27,500 nucleotides of DNA, taken from contig NW_014577252.1 in the NCBI RefSeq assembly GCF_000485595.1, positions 258,912 to 286,411 of the forward strand. Direction: 5' to 3'. Below are positions 1-11,162 of this stretch, piece by piece. This DNA comes from Priapulus caudatus. Taxonomy: Eukaryota > Priapulida > Priapulimorpha > Priapulimorphida > Priapulidae. The first letter of the stretch is position 1. Each line of letters starts with the position of its first letter. The translations under genes were made by a program, and so were the position numbers. The notes under the pieces were generated by a model. The model was not told where the DNA came from, searched no databases, and saw only the letters and a program-made list of their open reading frames with translations.

Positions 1-1367
1 TCTCCGCCTATCCTACTACCACTACCTAGCTCACCTACCTACCTACCTACCTGACCAAACCGACTACCTATTCTATCTACCTATTCCTACCTACCCACCC
101 ACCTACCTAATCGCGACCTACCGACCTACCTAACCCTACCTATCCTACCTACCTACCTATCGTACCTACCTACCTACCTACCTACCTACCTACCTACCTA
201 CCTACCACTACCTATGCTCTAGCCTACTATACCTACCTACCGACCTACCTTACCTTACCTGCCTTCCTTGCCTGCCTGCCTGCCTACCTATCCTACCTCC
301 CCCGTCCCCATATCCTACCCTACCTACCGACCACCTACCTTGCCGCCTACCTACCTACCTACCTACTACCTACCTACCTACCTACCTACCTACCTACCTA
401 CCTACCCTACCTATCCTACCTACCTACCCTACCTACCTACCTACCTTACCTAATCTGACCTACTACCTACCTAATCTACCTACCTACTACTACTACCTAC
501 CTACCTAACCTACCTACCTACCTACCTACTATCTACCTACCTACCTACCTACCTACCTACCTACTTACCTACCTATCTACCTACCTACTACCTACCTACC
601 TACTACCTATCCTACTTACCTACCAACACTACCTGCCTACCTATCCTACCTACTACCTACCTACCGACCCTACCTACCTACCTACCTACTACCTACCTAC
701 CTACCTACCCTATCCTACTTAGCCTACCTATCCTACCTACCTACCTAACCTATACGCTACCTACCTATCCTACTACACCTACATCCATCCTACCTACTAC
801 CTACCTACCTACCACCTATCCTTCCTACCTAACCTACCTAACCTACACCTACCTACCTACGCTACTCACCTTACTACCGACCTACCTACCTACCTACCTT
901 ACCTACCTACCCAACCTACCTATCCCTACCTACCTACCTAACCTACCTACCTACCTACCTACCTAACCTACTACCTACCTACCTACCTACCCTACCTACC
1001 GATCTACCTACTTCCTACACTACCTACCTACCTTATCTAGCCTACCTATTATCTGCTACCTACCTACCTACCTACCGACCTACCTAACCACCTACCTACC
1101 TACCTACCTATCCTAATCCTTACCTTACCTAACCCTACCTACCACCTACCTACCCTACCTACCTACCTACCTACCTACCTACCTACCTACCTACCTACCT
1201 ACCTACCTACCTACCTACCTACCTACCTACCTACCTACCTACCTACATACCTACATACCTACCTATCTACCTACCTATCTACCTATCTACCTACCTATCT
1301 ACCTACCTACCTACCTACCTATATAAACCTACCTACCTACACCTGCCTTTCCTACACCTACCTACCC
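1..1367. repeat. Degenerate (CCTA)n / (TACC)n microsatellite array
   Basis: The first ~1.37 kb is an almost unbroken CCTA tetranucleotide array that continues off the left edge. Purest stretch is about 1155-1245. Elsewhere it is broken by one-base gains and losses (CTAC, CCCTA, CTTAC) and substitutions. Small open frames here encode only Tyr-Leu-Pro-Thr-type repeats and are not genes. The indel-rich degeneracy could be real slippage and decay or uncorrected long-read error. Confidence 0.97.
1320..1327 (+). promoter_or_regulatory. Candidate TATA box at the edge of the CCTA array
   Basis: TATATAAA interrupts the CCTA array about 160 bp upstream of the ATG at 1485. A start of transcription ~30 bp downstream (about 1350) would give a short 5' leader running into the first LIM-gene exon. 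This is inference from one motif: if the AG at 1462-1463 is a splice acceptor, the promoter is elsewhere. Confidence 0.22.
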
Positions 1368-1484
1368 GTTACCGGCCACACCACACCTACGTGTCCGCGC
1401 GCTACCCATTGTCGATGAAAATCGCTGAAGTTGTAACATGTGCACACGAATTCTCGCTTGCAGAGGAGGCCTATACAGAACACG

Positions 1485-1686
1485 ATGGATTTGATGACGC
1501 CGAGAATGTTTGGGTCGTGCCACAACGTCGACTACAAGTCGCCCGTAGCCAACTATGCGACGGTGCGACCGCCACGTCGGAGAAGATCGACGCCTGTTAG
1601 TCAGCTGCCGCTCAGTCAGCAGCCGGTCTTCTTCTGGACGAGTCCCGCACTCGGTCCCTTCCATCCGGCCCAATTAGTCATACCAG
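1485..1686 (+). CDS. LIM-domain protein, candidate first coding exon (exon A)
   Basis: This exon encodes 67 residues plus one base of an unrecognised N-terminal region, basic and proline-rich (VRPPRRRRSTP, then QQPVFFWTSPALGPFHPAQL). ATG 1485 has a good context (A at -3, G at +4) and is the first ATG of this frame after an in-frame TAA at 1434. The third codon position is rich in G/C, unlike the AT-rich surroundings. The exon ends CCAG|GTAGGC with one base left over (phase 1). The next exon, opening after TTTCTGCAG, supplies exactly two bases in the frame needed, making GAT (Asp). A possible acceptor, CGCTTGCAG at 1455-1463, means coding or leader exons could lie further upstream; the frame stays open from 1464. 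It is assigned to the LIM gene by frame and strand only; no homolog of the N-terminus is recognised. Confidence 0.62.
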
Positions 1687-2831
1687 GTAGGCTCGCAGCA
1701 GCGAGGTTTTCCAAACCCTGCTGTATCGCCACACATCACACGGATATAGAAATTAATTGCGAGCGTGATTTCTGTTGGAGCGTCATAATAGAACACCGAG
1801 TCCGTCAGATGAAGCACTAAAGCTAATTGCCCTTTACTTCCGTAATTTTGCGCGTGCGCTTTTAAATTGAACGTTCCGAAATGCGAGTTTTACTTGTCAC
1901 TCTTTACTATCGCACCCCAAATCCGTTGAAGCAAGGATGAATCGGTCTAGTGATAACAACTCGTGATTCGATGGCGCGTAAAGCGATGGAATGCGCGCAG
2001 GATCCATTTGAATGAAAGAGACAATTGCTTTCGTAGTTGATTTGACGTTTAACGCCTCTAACAAAGCAGAAATAGCGATCGCATAGCGGAGGCAGGCTGT
2101 TTGATGTTGCGATAAAAGCAGCTGTGAGCACGCAAGAAACGAATTCTATACGACGAATAATTTTATGTGATGCGCAGACACCTTACAAGTCTGCGCATTG
2201 AACCATCAGAAGAGTGGCGTGAAATACATGAATGTGTGTTGTTATTGATTCGTAAGATTATCGCGTGTTCTCCATTACCAGATATTCGCAATTTGCTATT
2301 ATGACATTGACGTTCCATGACATAAGCGATATTCGTTTGGCTAGCAACGCTAACAGCATCTAACGTGGCTTAGAAATACGTCACAAATGTACAACACTAA
2401 ACAGTACATTGGTCGATTTTGAAGTAGTGGATAGTAGGAGAGCTTTGTGTACTATACTCACCCTGCGCTTCAGTAACGTAATATAATCGTGGCAGTAATT
2501 GCAACTAATGTTTCTAGACGCCCACAAGTGTGTACTATAAATACGGTTAATAATTGTTAATAATATAATATGTGCTCCGTGTGTACATGTAAGTATACCT
2601 AATTGTGCAGCCATTGAAAAAGGCAGAAAATCCATTTGTGGTCCTGAATTTAGATTAACATTTACTTTAAATTATAAAGTAGGCCTACGAGCTCTTAAGA
2701 GAGATAGCAGTGAACATTAGTCAAAGAGAGCCACGTGGGGAAGGAAGAAGTTTATACATGAAAAAAGTGTGGGAGTGGTCGCACTGCGCCGACTACTATA
2801 AACTGTTTACGTCTACTGATCATTTCTGCAG
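1687..2831 (+). other. Intron A-B of the LIM-domain gene
   Basis: Predicted intron of 1,145 nt running from GTAGGC to TTTCTGCAG. It is AT-rich with stops in all frames. Several short open frames are present on both strands, but none has coding-like composition or a recognisable motif. No repeats of note. Confidence 0.55.
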
Positions 2832-3432
2832 ATGACGACGGCGACGACAACATGTCGAAGACATCGAAGGATTCTGGTAGTTTCTGCAGCATGAGCGACC
2901 TGCCGGGCTTCGGGTACGACCGCCGGCCCATCAACCCTGACTTCAAGACGGACACACTCCGATCGAAGGAGAGCGGCTACTCAGAATCGGAGCCCGACTT
3001 TGAATTGTGCAATAAGACGTTCTCGTACAGCGACTGCAGCGCGCTGAGCGACGGAGCTGTAGTGGTGCGCGGCGGCGGCGCGCGCGGACACGGTCGTGGT
3101 GAGCGGACAGAGCGCCGACGCGGCGGTGGCGGCGACGGTGGGGGCGTGCGGAGGAAGCAGAAGATGCCGTGTGCGGAGACGTGCGCGCACAGGTGCGTCG
3201 ACGACGCGTCGTCCTCGTCGGCAGCGCGCTGTCAGACGACAACGTGTGGCGACTGCGAGTGCGTCACCTGCGACGCTGAGGCGGCGGTGGCTCCACTGAC
3301 GCTGAAGACGAGCGGCGCGGAGGAAGAGGAGCCGACAGGCGAGCGATGCACGGCGTGCGGCTTCACGGTATGCGACGACCGCGTCTCACTCAAGGGCGCC
3401 ATCTATCATGCCGTCTGCTTCAAGTGCTCGAG
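2832..3432 (+). CDS. LIM-domain protein, main exon with first half of the LIM zinc finger (exon B)
   Basis: GC-rich coding exon between TTTCTGCAG and CTCGAG|GTAAGTAG. Counted from ATG 1485 it covers residues 68 to about 268. It opens with an acidic DDDGDDN run, then MSKTSKDSGSFCSMSDL and a Ser/Tyr/acidic segment, a Gly/Arg-rich linker, a cluster of eight cysteines (about residues 181-214) and an acidic EEEE spacer. It ends with the first part of a LIM domain: C240-x2-C243-x16-H260-x2-C263-x2-C266. LIM domains bind two zinc ions and dock other proteins, often in actin or adhesion complexes. The exon stops two bases into a codon, so the domain must be completed by another exon; 10057-10089 fits. 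With exon C, the residues after the histidine resemble EPLIN/LIMD2-type LIM domains, but orthology cannot be fixed. An internal in-frame ATG at 2852 could also serve as a start. Confidence 0.85.
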
Positions 3433-6253
3433 GTAAGTAGACGGACGTGCGCGCGTGCTAGCCGCGCTATAGCCGTGTGGTGTTAAATGGCCGAGTGCTT
3501 GTTTAAGAGGAGAGCGCGGCCTGGATAAGTCATCAGCCATTTACAGCCAGAATGTTAATACTGTTGTGTGATACAATTTTATGATCGGTATTCGGAATTG
3601 TTGATTTGGCAGATGCGTATAGGACTATCGGCTTTGCATCTCGTACACTTTATACATTTGTTTTAAAAGTGTAATGTTTATGCAAACGTATGAAAGGGGG
3701 TATACCGCGTCACCAACTATCGTTTAGGTCAATGCTCTGACTGAATGGCAAATTTAGATTTCAATTTTAATTTAATATTTGAATTAGATTTTATTAATTT
3801 GTATGCAGTTGCATATCTCGACAGGAATTGGGAATGGCTGGGATCTCGACTTATATTTTCAAAGACCAATCGATGCAGGCTATTGGAAGGGAATTAATGG
3901 CAAGACTGTGTCGCTTAGTGCTGTATAGCTCGGTGATGAAAAGTCTTATTTTTTAAATTCATCGTTGAGAGGGCATTGGAAGATTTAGGGTTTACATCGA
4001 TTCTTAAAGGTAGATAGTTTTGAGGAAAAGGCTGGTGGTTTTAGCTGGGAACGAAAAGGTACGATGTATAAGGAATAAGTGTGCGCCATGAACGCATCGT
4101 TGCGAGCATTCGCGAGCATTTGTCGCTGCCGCATCAAAGATGTGGCATCGCCTGGTAATTAGCAATGAGGACACAGGCGTATCCTGCAAAGCTCCAGCCA
4201 AAATTACCAGGTGTCGCCGTCCTGGTGTCGTGCTCTCTCCTTGCCAGGCGACCATAACATAAAGTGGCTAAATTATTGCAGTTGTTTCTTGTAATTGTGG
4301 AACCGAACCACTACAAATCACTGCAAACTACTCGCGGTTAGCTTTTGTCCATTATTAGCTTGGCAGCAGACGCATAAGTAACGGGCTGCTTCTGCTGCTA
4401 TTTAGTATCGTTGTTGACAGCGGTAATTGTCTCACGAGTCCTTTGACGGTTCTTTCGGGAAAGGGAACCTTTGATGTCCCGGTGCACATACTTGAATAGA
4501 AACGCGGCAACATTTCAGTGAGATGGCGGGGTGTGGTGGCGGTGATGAGCGGTACAATTTGACCCCGCGGCATGCTATTTATTCTTTTTCTGGCGAGAGA
4601 AGCCTATTTTAGACCTATAGGTGACCGAAACCTGGAGGGACGTTCCTCTTTGCATTCGTTAGCGTCTGCGACAGAATTCAGCTCCTACGGATGGCATTTA
4701 CCCTGTCGCTCTAACATCGCGTGTTCTATGATTAACCTCAATGGGTGTGAACGCGTACGCAGTTTAGATGATCCTACCGACATTATATACACTGCCAGTC
4801 GCCAAACGCAATAGCTTTTCAAACTATTGCACGCCATAAATAAGCCAATTCCCAGTCGATGATCGCACCAATTCATTGCCAAGGCCAATTTCCGACGGCT
4901 ACAGCTTTGGAAGCCGCCAAATGGTAAGCTGTCGGTGACTATATATCTAGACATTTGGGACTCGGTGATATCAGTGCTGTAATTTACTGGTGTGCTATAA
5001 ATTAATGACTACAGACCGCTGTGATGTTTCCCAGGCGGCCATTACAGCTAGACGTTGCAGGATAGGATAATTATAGATTAGTGTTTATGGTAGGATCAAG
5101 AGCTAATAATAGGACGTACGTAGGTGCACAACATAAGGGCATGGATTTACGTATATACTTCTATTCATAAGTTCATGATAACTGTAGCTTACAATAACAA
5201 GATAAACAATTTCACTGTGAAACGAAATCGCCTGTGTATAGCGCAGTCATGTACTCCTTAACATGTTCATATAGTACTGATGTGATTTATTATAAATATC
5301 ACTCAATGCTAAAACTGCAAATTGCTCAAGGGCACATTTTTTGTCGTCTGTTCCATTTTTTGATAAATCTGTACCGCATGTTTGTTGTAGCGAGTAGCGA
5401 GTAACGAGAGCATTACGGCATCTATATTTTGGATGCTCCAGTTATAATCGGCGGTTTTCATGAAGTCTTTCAACAAGATACAACGTAAACGAAAAGCTAA
5501 TTTAAATGTAAATATGCGGTATTTTTGAACACTGACATGTGACTGCGTGAAATTCAACAATCGGATTTAATCTTTCTGTTGCCTTCACAAGCGAGGCAGC
5601 GTAGCATGCACGTCGTATCAAATGACACGTGAGCGTTATGGAAATGGACGTATAGAGTATTGCCTTAAACGAACATACACCCGTTACGGCAAATTATTAG
5701 TATCAAGCTCAAGTCGAATCAAGTACTCCCGTGTGTTCGAATCCGTGTTCGATATAGTGAGCATTGCATGTGGAGTGTTGAGATGGGACTGCCAACCTAA
5801 TGGAAAGCTACAGACACTGCATGACAAGCATCACGTTGTGCTCGCGCAAGGTATGTGTTTCACATGATACCAACGTCGCCAATCACGGGTCGTGGCCTGC
5901 AGTGGTCAACGACTCGAATTAAGTGAAAGACGGCCGGATAAAATTGATTCCCGGGCAGATAAACGATTGAAAATAGCGGCCGATACATAATACATCTCTA
6001 GGCGATCTATAGCGAGTGATTTGCACTCGGTATCTCTAACGAGGGCACTGAGACATGAAACGAAGAATGACGACCTGCTTACTACGTAAACAAGTTTTTT
6101 ATAGGCGCAGTAAATGCTTTGCAATTATATATGGGTCTTCTTGATAACAGGAGATTGCACGAAGGCATCTATAACTGTGAATGCCCTCGAATTTTAATTG
6201 GTAATTCCCATTTCATGAATGGTCACCGATCGAGTTTTAATAAAATCGATATA

Positions 6254-6312
6254 ATCATATCAGGAGTAAATAATAATAGATTATTTATATTATTATTCAC
6301 TCCTGATCATAT
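6254..6312. mobile_element. Palindromic micro-element, copy 1, with 7-bp direct repeats
   Basis: A 45-bp palindrome at 6261-6305 starts CAGGAGT and ends ACTCCTG. The arms are 18 bp (17 of 18 paired) around a ~9-nt AT-rich loop. It is flanked on both sides by ATCATAT (6254-6260 and 6306-6312), an exact 7-bp direct repeat as expected of a target-site duplication. It shares its ends and flank length with copies at 14265, 18143 and 24797. It encodes nothing. Transposase and superfamily are unknown. Confidence 0.72.
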
Positions 6313-7153
6313 GTAGGGCCATTGTGGACGCCTAGCAATTTCACTTGGTAATGTATATTGTGCGATCCTCCGAACCAGCTTCAGACATTATTATTACGTG
6401 AAGTAGGGCCTAATGCCACATGAATAAATGAAAAACGCCATTCTTCTTACATCGAGACTCTTCAGTCTCCTCGGTATACATACGCAATATATACTGTTAA
6501 CTCCGAGCCGTGGCTGTGATGTCACCAAAGCTAGACCATTGACGTTACCGGCCCAACCAGGCTTGTATTGGGGACACTGCTTTGAGATCGCTACGAGGTA
6601 CATGTCCTACATGTGCTACCATCTAGTGGTTGTGAGCGAATACAAGCGTTTGTGACACGCATACGTGCACACATATATACAAAAAAAACCACGCACGCAC
6701 GGGCCTTCAAACACAATATATGTACGCATTACATACTTTATGATATCGCGCATGAATAACTAAGTGAGCTATATTTTTAAACAATTATGTAGAACTGTGG
6801 ACCTTACTCGTGCATATTATCGTCTTTGATATAAATAATTTATGATATTTAATTTCAATCAATTCAAGTATATTAAAGTAGCATTTGCATGAATTTTCAT
6901 ATAATTAAGTGAATGTGACGCAAATTATTCTCCTGGGACGTTAACGTAGTCTATCAAATTTATAAAAAAAAGCAATTAAATAGATTTGCTTATAGAAATT
7001 AGATTACACTTGAGGAACTTTTATGTATTCACTTATGAGCGGTATTAAGTAGCTAAGCGGTATTAGCTGGTAGCGCTATTGTACGGGCCTGTCTATATAT
7101 GTGTGCAGCAGGTAGTGCGATGAGTCACCTGCACGTACACACGTGACATATGT

Positions 7154-7208
7154 CGCACGCACAGGCACGCACGCACGCATGCATGCACGCACGCACGCAC
7201 GCTCACAT
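7154..7208. repeat. (ACGC)n microsatellite
   Basis: Imperfect tandem ACGC/GCAC tetramers with a GCATGCATGC interruption, inside the large LIM-gene intron. Open frames across it encode only His-Ala-Arg-Thr repeats. Confidence 0.9.
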
Positions 7209-8437
7209 GCGGGCGTCAACGCGTATGGTTGTTTGTTTAACAATTTGATCGAAGTCACGAGAAGCTCTTGTCGTCAAACTAATACAGCGCACACGTTGAC
7301 CCAGTGTCAGTTGCGATTTCCTCACGTCTGCCGATGGACTCGGTTCATGGATGACTTCACATCGCTAAGTAATGACGCTTTGGTGCGGGATATGTTGGCG
7401 AATGCATATCTACGCGGAAAATATAGATTCCCCAGCTTTCATGCTGTTACTGTGGCATGGACCTAATCTGATGTTTGTCGTTGATGAATTCCACACATCT
7501 GAGCTCATTCTGAGAATTGCTACGACAGTTTACTGTGAGAACATGCAGTCAATAGTTCCTATAACAAATAGATTGCTACCTTTTTCGATAATCACTGTTG
7601 ACATGTGCCTTGATGAAGTAGGAAATCTCGACAGCAACAAAAGCATTTTCGCAAACTAGGTTATGGTCAGACCCCAAGTCTGCCATTTTCACTACTAAAA
7701 GTAGTGATTATTTCTGCACTGGTTGGTCGCTAACGACTAGTGTACGATAGTTGTTAGCATGGTTCCTGGTTAGGTGAATGGCTCTGCATGCCATTGCTCG
7801 CCGTGACTGTGTTTGGACAGCAGGCTCACACAAGACCTTGCTAGTGGAATACGTTCGTCTTTTTCGGTGCATTAAGCTACGGGAGGCCCACATGTCGGTG
7901 TAAATAGCGGCACAGCTATAGTTACTATAGCCGAGCAAACCTTCGCTAGTCCTTTGGAGCAAAAGGCAGAGCTGAAATGTTCTCGTGATGGCTCTTTACG
8001 TCTGCATAATAAGCTTTATTTCCTTCAACTTAGTCAAAGATTTCGGCAGACATCTTTTATGGCCGAGTGCTGTTTACTGTGAGCTTATGTCAAGTGTGCC
8101 GATGATATCGCTAGTGCAATACAGTAGCGGATAAGGTTTTACTACATGTTGTACTTCCTGATAATGCCTGCCACTTTAACATGTATAGAGACATTATCAT
8201 ATGTCATAGAAGCGGATTGGCTAGCTAATGCGATATATGCGGTGGTGCAGACGGTGGCGTTCATTGTGAGTGATTCAGATCCAAGTGGAGGTATAATCAG
8301 TGCTTTCGCGAGTGTGATATTACCCAATAAAGCAAAGGGTTCGCATTCGCTATACGTTCTATAGGCCACACTCCCTCAGTGTTCCAAGTTAACGTGTTTT
8401 GGCGCCAAGTGACACGTCCCCTTGTTCATCGCTGAAA

Positions 8438-9540
8438 ATGGACTTATCTGATGCCTGCAGTAAAACGCGCGTACCAGCTCTGTTCGAACAAGGCTTAACG
8501 ATAGCATCCAAAATGGAAGATTCGGAGACGTCTAGTGAAGATACCAAAGGCGGCAACGAACTAGTTAATAGCAACGATCCAGCTCAACCCGAAGGAACAA
8601 CACTTAGAGATATAGCTGACAAGGACAAAGCAGGATCTCAAAGCCACGATAGGAACGAGCAAACGGTAGGGACGTTACTTCTAACAGCTAACCCACACGT
8701 GCCTGCGAACTACGTCCACGATAAACTTGTCAACGACTGTGTCGATGACAATGACACGAGCATTTCGGAGAGTGAAGGCGAGGAGTGCTCTCAAGGGCCA
8801 CGATCCGGGGATCGTATATCATCTAAGGCGAAATTCGAGAAGAAGAGCAAGGTCGGGCGGAATCGGCTGAAGCCATTCATTAATCTCGTCAAAACATCGC
8901 CGATGTTAAAACGGAGGTTTGGCAAGGAGGTATCGCTGGGAGCGACATCGTTACCGAAGAGCGACGTCGTTCATCAGACCCACGTTAGGCAGAAAGCAGC
9001 AGCTGCCACGCGCGAGTTCTCCAGCATGGCTGAGCTTCTGAGCGTCAGCAGCGTCGTCGTCGAAGCGATCGCGAAGTCGGATTACATGCAATGTGCTGGT
9101 ATGTCGCCAATTTGCTACAGCGATAAACTGCCTGCTGCGAAGCTCGGGGCGAGATGCCGCGGGCTGGCCGAGGTCGCAAAGCACAACAGTACGGTGCAGA
9201 CGGTGTTCGACAAATTGCGCCTCCAACGGAAAACACAAGACAAAAAAGGTGGCGGAGTATCGAGCAGGAAGAAACTTCAGATGATTTCCGATAAAGAGCA
9301 GAAACGTAAGGCGGATGTAGATGTTAGAGATGAGCTGCTCGAATGCATCTCCTCCTTAGATCCCGGGTGGGAATCGGTGTCACTCTCAAGCGGTAGTCAG
9401 TCGGACAGCTTAGAAAACTGTAAGGATATTTCGGCAAGGAAGAAGTCGCCGGTTTATGATGACGCAGGAATATCAATGTTTGGAAGCCTAACATCGAATG
9501 CAGTGTATGTCATGTGTGCGAAGGAACAGGACTCAAGCAG
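8438..9540 (+). CDS. Unrecognised Ser/Lys-rich protein-coding exon in the LIM-gene intron (exon D)
   Basis: A long open frame with coding-like codon use gives about 367 residues from ATG 8438 (A at -3, G at +4; the frame is closed by TAA at 8390). The product looks largely disordered: an acidic/Ser-Thr region at residues ~25-125, a basic stretch (KFEKKSKVGRNRLKPF) around residue 140, more hydrophobic segments at ~195-230, a Lys/Arg-rich segment at ~265-300 and a Ser-rich, acidic C-terminal part. No domain is recognised. Coding character fades after about 9540, where AGCAG|GTGTGT offers a donor in phase 2, the same phase as the donor of exon B, so this exon could join exon C at 10057 in frame. 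CTGCAG|T at 8460/8461 offers an acceptor in the matching phase, which would make 8461-9540 a 1,080-nt cassette exon. It could therefore be an alternative first exon (giving a product without the first half of the LIM domain), a cassette that splits the LIM domain, or a separate nested gene ending at TGA 9766. Confidence 0.65.
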
Positions 9541-9766
9541 GTGTGTGATGGCGCGCGTGTGTCATACATTTTGTCATCACTCCTCGCTCATTGCTATCCA
9601 AAATGTCGCGTTGCGGATCTGTTCATGGCGTTACTCTCTCACAAGTTTTTACTTATATGATATATTATTTTTTTGCAGTGATAATTTCGACTGCATTTTC
9701 TACATTTTTTGCGTAATTCATAGCCGCACAGTTTTGACGCACGAATCAATATATCCAGTGGCGTGA
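9541..9766 (+). other. Open extension of exon D with a possible 138-nt intron and short terminal exon
   Basis: The frame stays open to TGA at 9764-9766, but the residues (runs of Cys, Phe, Tyr, His) look non-coding. A run of seven T followed by GCAG at 9671-9678 is a good acceptor. Splicing 9540 to 9679 would remove 138 nt (a multiple of three) and add about 29 residues ending at TGA 9766. Whether this is used or is simply intron of the LIM gene cannot be settled here. Confidence 0.28.
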
Positions 9767-10056
9767 CATTGCGTTGTAATTTTTATCGCTGCCACGTCAA
9801 CACGTGTGTTATTTGCGTTCCATTCTCAATAATGGCAGGCATTAATCCTGCCATGTCATAACTCTATTCCCAGCTCCGTAAATGCGCAAAAAGCATTCGT
9901 TTGCGATCATGTGTCTTTTCCCATATATGCAAATGATAATAGCAGTGGCAAGATAATAATACATGCGTACATAAACATTTTTGTGGATTTTCATGGTTGA
10001 CAGCTTTGACGTGCATCAGTCGCATTTATTCATCTTTTTTTTTAAATTATTTCTAG

Positions 10057-10089
10057 GTGTGAAGCCGCACTGTCATTGAAGACCTACCG
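10057..10089 (+). CDS. LIM-domain protein, 33-nt micro-exon (exon C)
   Basis: A tiny exon framed by strong splice signals: a T-rich tract and TTATTTCTAG before it, and ACCG|GTAAGTCTG after it. Read in the phase left by exon B (AG plus G gives Arg), it encodes CEAALSLKTY and two bases of the next codon. This places a cysteine exactly at H-x2-C-x2-C-x2-C of the LIM domain (HAVC FKC SRC), and C-x3-LSL-x-TY resembles the EPLIN/LIMD2 kind of LIM domain. Because it both satisfies the frame and completes the motif, I treat it as real. The remaining C-x2-(C/H/D), expected 16-21 residues after this Cys, must come from a further exon. Confidence 0.75.
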
Positions 10090-10874
10090 GTAAGTCTGCT
10101 TTGACGAAATGAATGGTCCAATTATGAAAATGCTGCGAATCTTGTGTGTAAATAAGGTTAACGAAGAAGCTTATTGTTGCGCTACCAGTACCTCTCTAGA
10201 CTGTCACCGCTGTCATTTCCCTGGTCACGCGCCGTTCAAATAAAAACGTATAATATGATAAGCATATTATAATATGCGATGATACAATCAGTTTAGCGAA
10301 AACTGCCAAATGCGACACATCCGAGGCTGAATACCACGTGACTGAGTGACTAGATTCAACCACCACAACAACATTCTACGTTTTACTCTGTCGTTATTGT
10401 TACACAAATACCGGTGCAGCCTAATGTAATTACTATGGCTTTCATGAGAGGATTTCCCAGGGCTTCAACTCCAATTAATCTAATGAATGATTAGTAATTG
10501 GCAATTTCGTTTGTACAGATCTTTATTCCGCTGCAGTTATTTCAGTATTTCGCCCGGGTTATTTCCTAGGATAATAGACCAATACGATTTCCATTAGTTA
10601 CAACACTCAACGTTTTAGTTAGTAAAAATCGGTCACCGGTGAATTTTCTGAAATTATCTCAGTCATGTGTAAACCGTCAACTTCCCTCAGTCAAAGCATT
10701 TTCGTTCTCAGTCTGCGACATTTTAATATTATCCATAAAATCTATATAGTTTTAGCAGTTAATCAATAGGCATGCATTATGTGCATATTAGTTGACTCCT
10801 GATGATATCGATTCAGAAGTATCATAATATAATATGTATAATATTATCATGTTAATATTTTTATTCCTATTATA
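10090..10874. other. Intron or intergenic stretch after the micro-exon
   Basis: AT-rich sequence with no clear gene. At 10189 an acceptor-like ACCAG is followed, in the phase needed after exon C, by codons containing C-x2-C and a TAA that overlaps an AATAAA-like string. The spacing is too short for a normal LIM domain, so I do not call it an exon. Confidence 0.4.
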
Positions 10875-11032
10875 GACACGCATACGCGCGCGCGCACCGA
10901 CACATGCACACACACATGCACGCGCACACACACACGAGCGCGCACGCACGCACACACGCACGCACACGCACACGTACACGCGCGCACATGCACCGTCACC
11001 AGCACACACACACACCACACACGACACACCAC

Positions 11033-11073
<41 letters not shown>

Positions 11074-11162
11074 CCAACACACACACGACACACGACACGA
11101 CATGCACGCCAAGCACACACACACGGCACACACACGCACACAACACGCACGCACACACACAC
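10875..11162. repeat. (CA)n microsatellite with ACGC segments
   Basis: About 290 bp of CA/GT dinucleotides mixed with ACGC and ACAC-C variants; the purest CA run is about 11034-11066. Open frames on both strands (His-Thr or Cys-Val repeats) are artefacts of the repeat. Confidence 0.97.

Larger units (their letters stand above)
3433..8437 (+). other. Large intron of the LIM gene, 5' part; no gene seen
   Basis: About 5 kb of AT-rich sequence without a convincing coding region on either strand. Short open frames have no motifs or coding-like composition. One has a good-looking donor at its end (CGCGCAAG|GTATGT at 5850), but no matching acceptor or compatible frame was found. The stretch holds an insertion-like palindrome at 6254-6312, an ACGC microsatellite near 7.18 kb and a small hairpin of CACTACT/AGTAGTG at about 7690. 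Confidence 0.5.

Noticed and set aside
5736-5760. tRNA T-loop-like GTTCGAATCC
   Set aside because: The T-stem does not pair and no D- or anticodon arm can be placed upstream. GGTTCGAAT near 24718 also fails.
5622-5867. Short frame ending near a good donor (GTATGT at 5851)
   Set aside because: No acceptor of fitting phase, no coding-like composition and no phase match to the other exons.
10250-10276. 8-bp direct repeat ATAATATG around an AT-rich 11-mer
   Set aside because: Low-complexity AT sequence without the CARGAGT ends; likely chance.
10793-10808. Solo GACTCCTGATGA resembling the right end of the CARGAGT palindromes (also at about 11264 and 16782)
   Set aside because: No partner CARGAGT upstream and no matching 7-bp repeat. 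This number of 7-mers is expected by chance in 27.5 kb.
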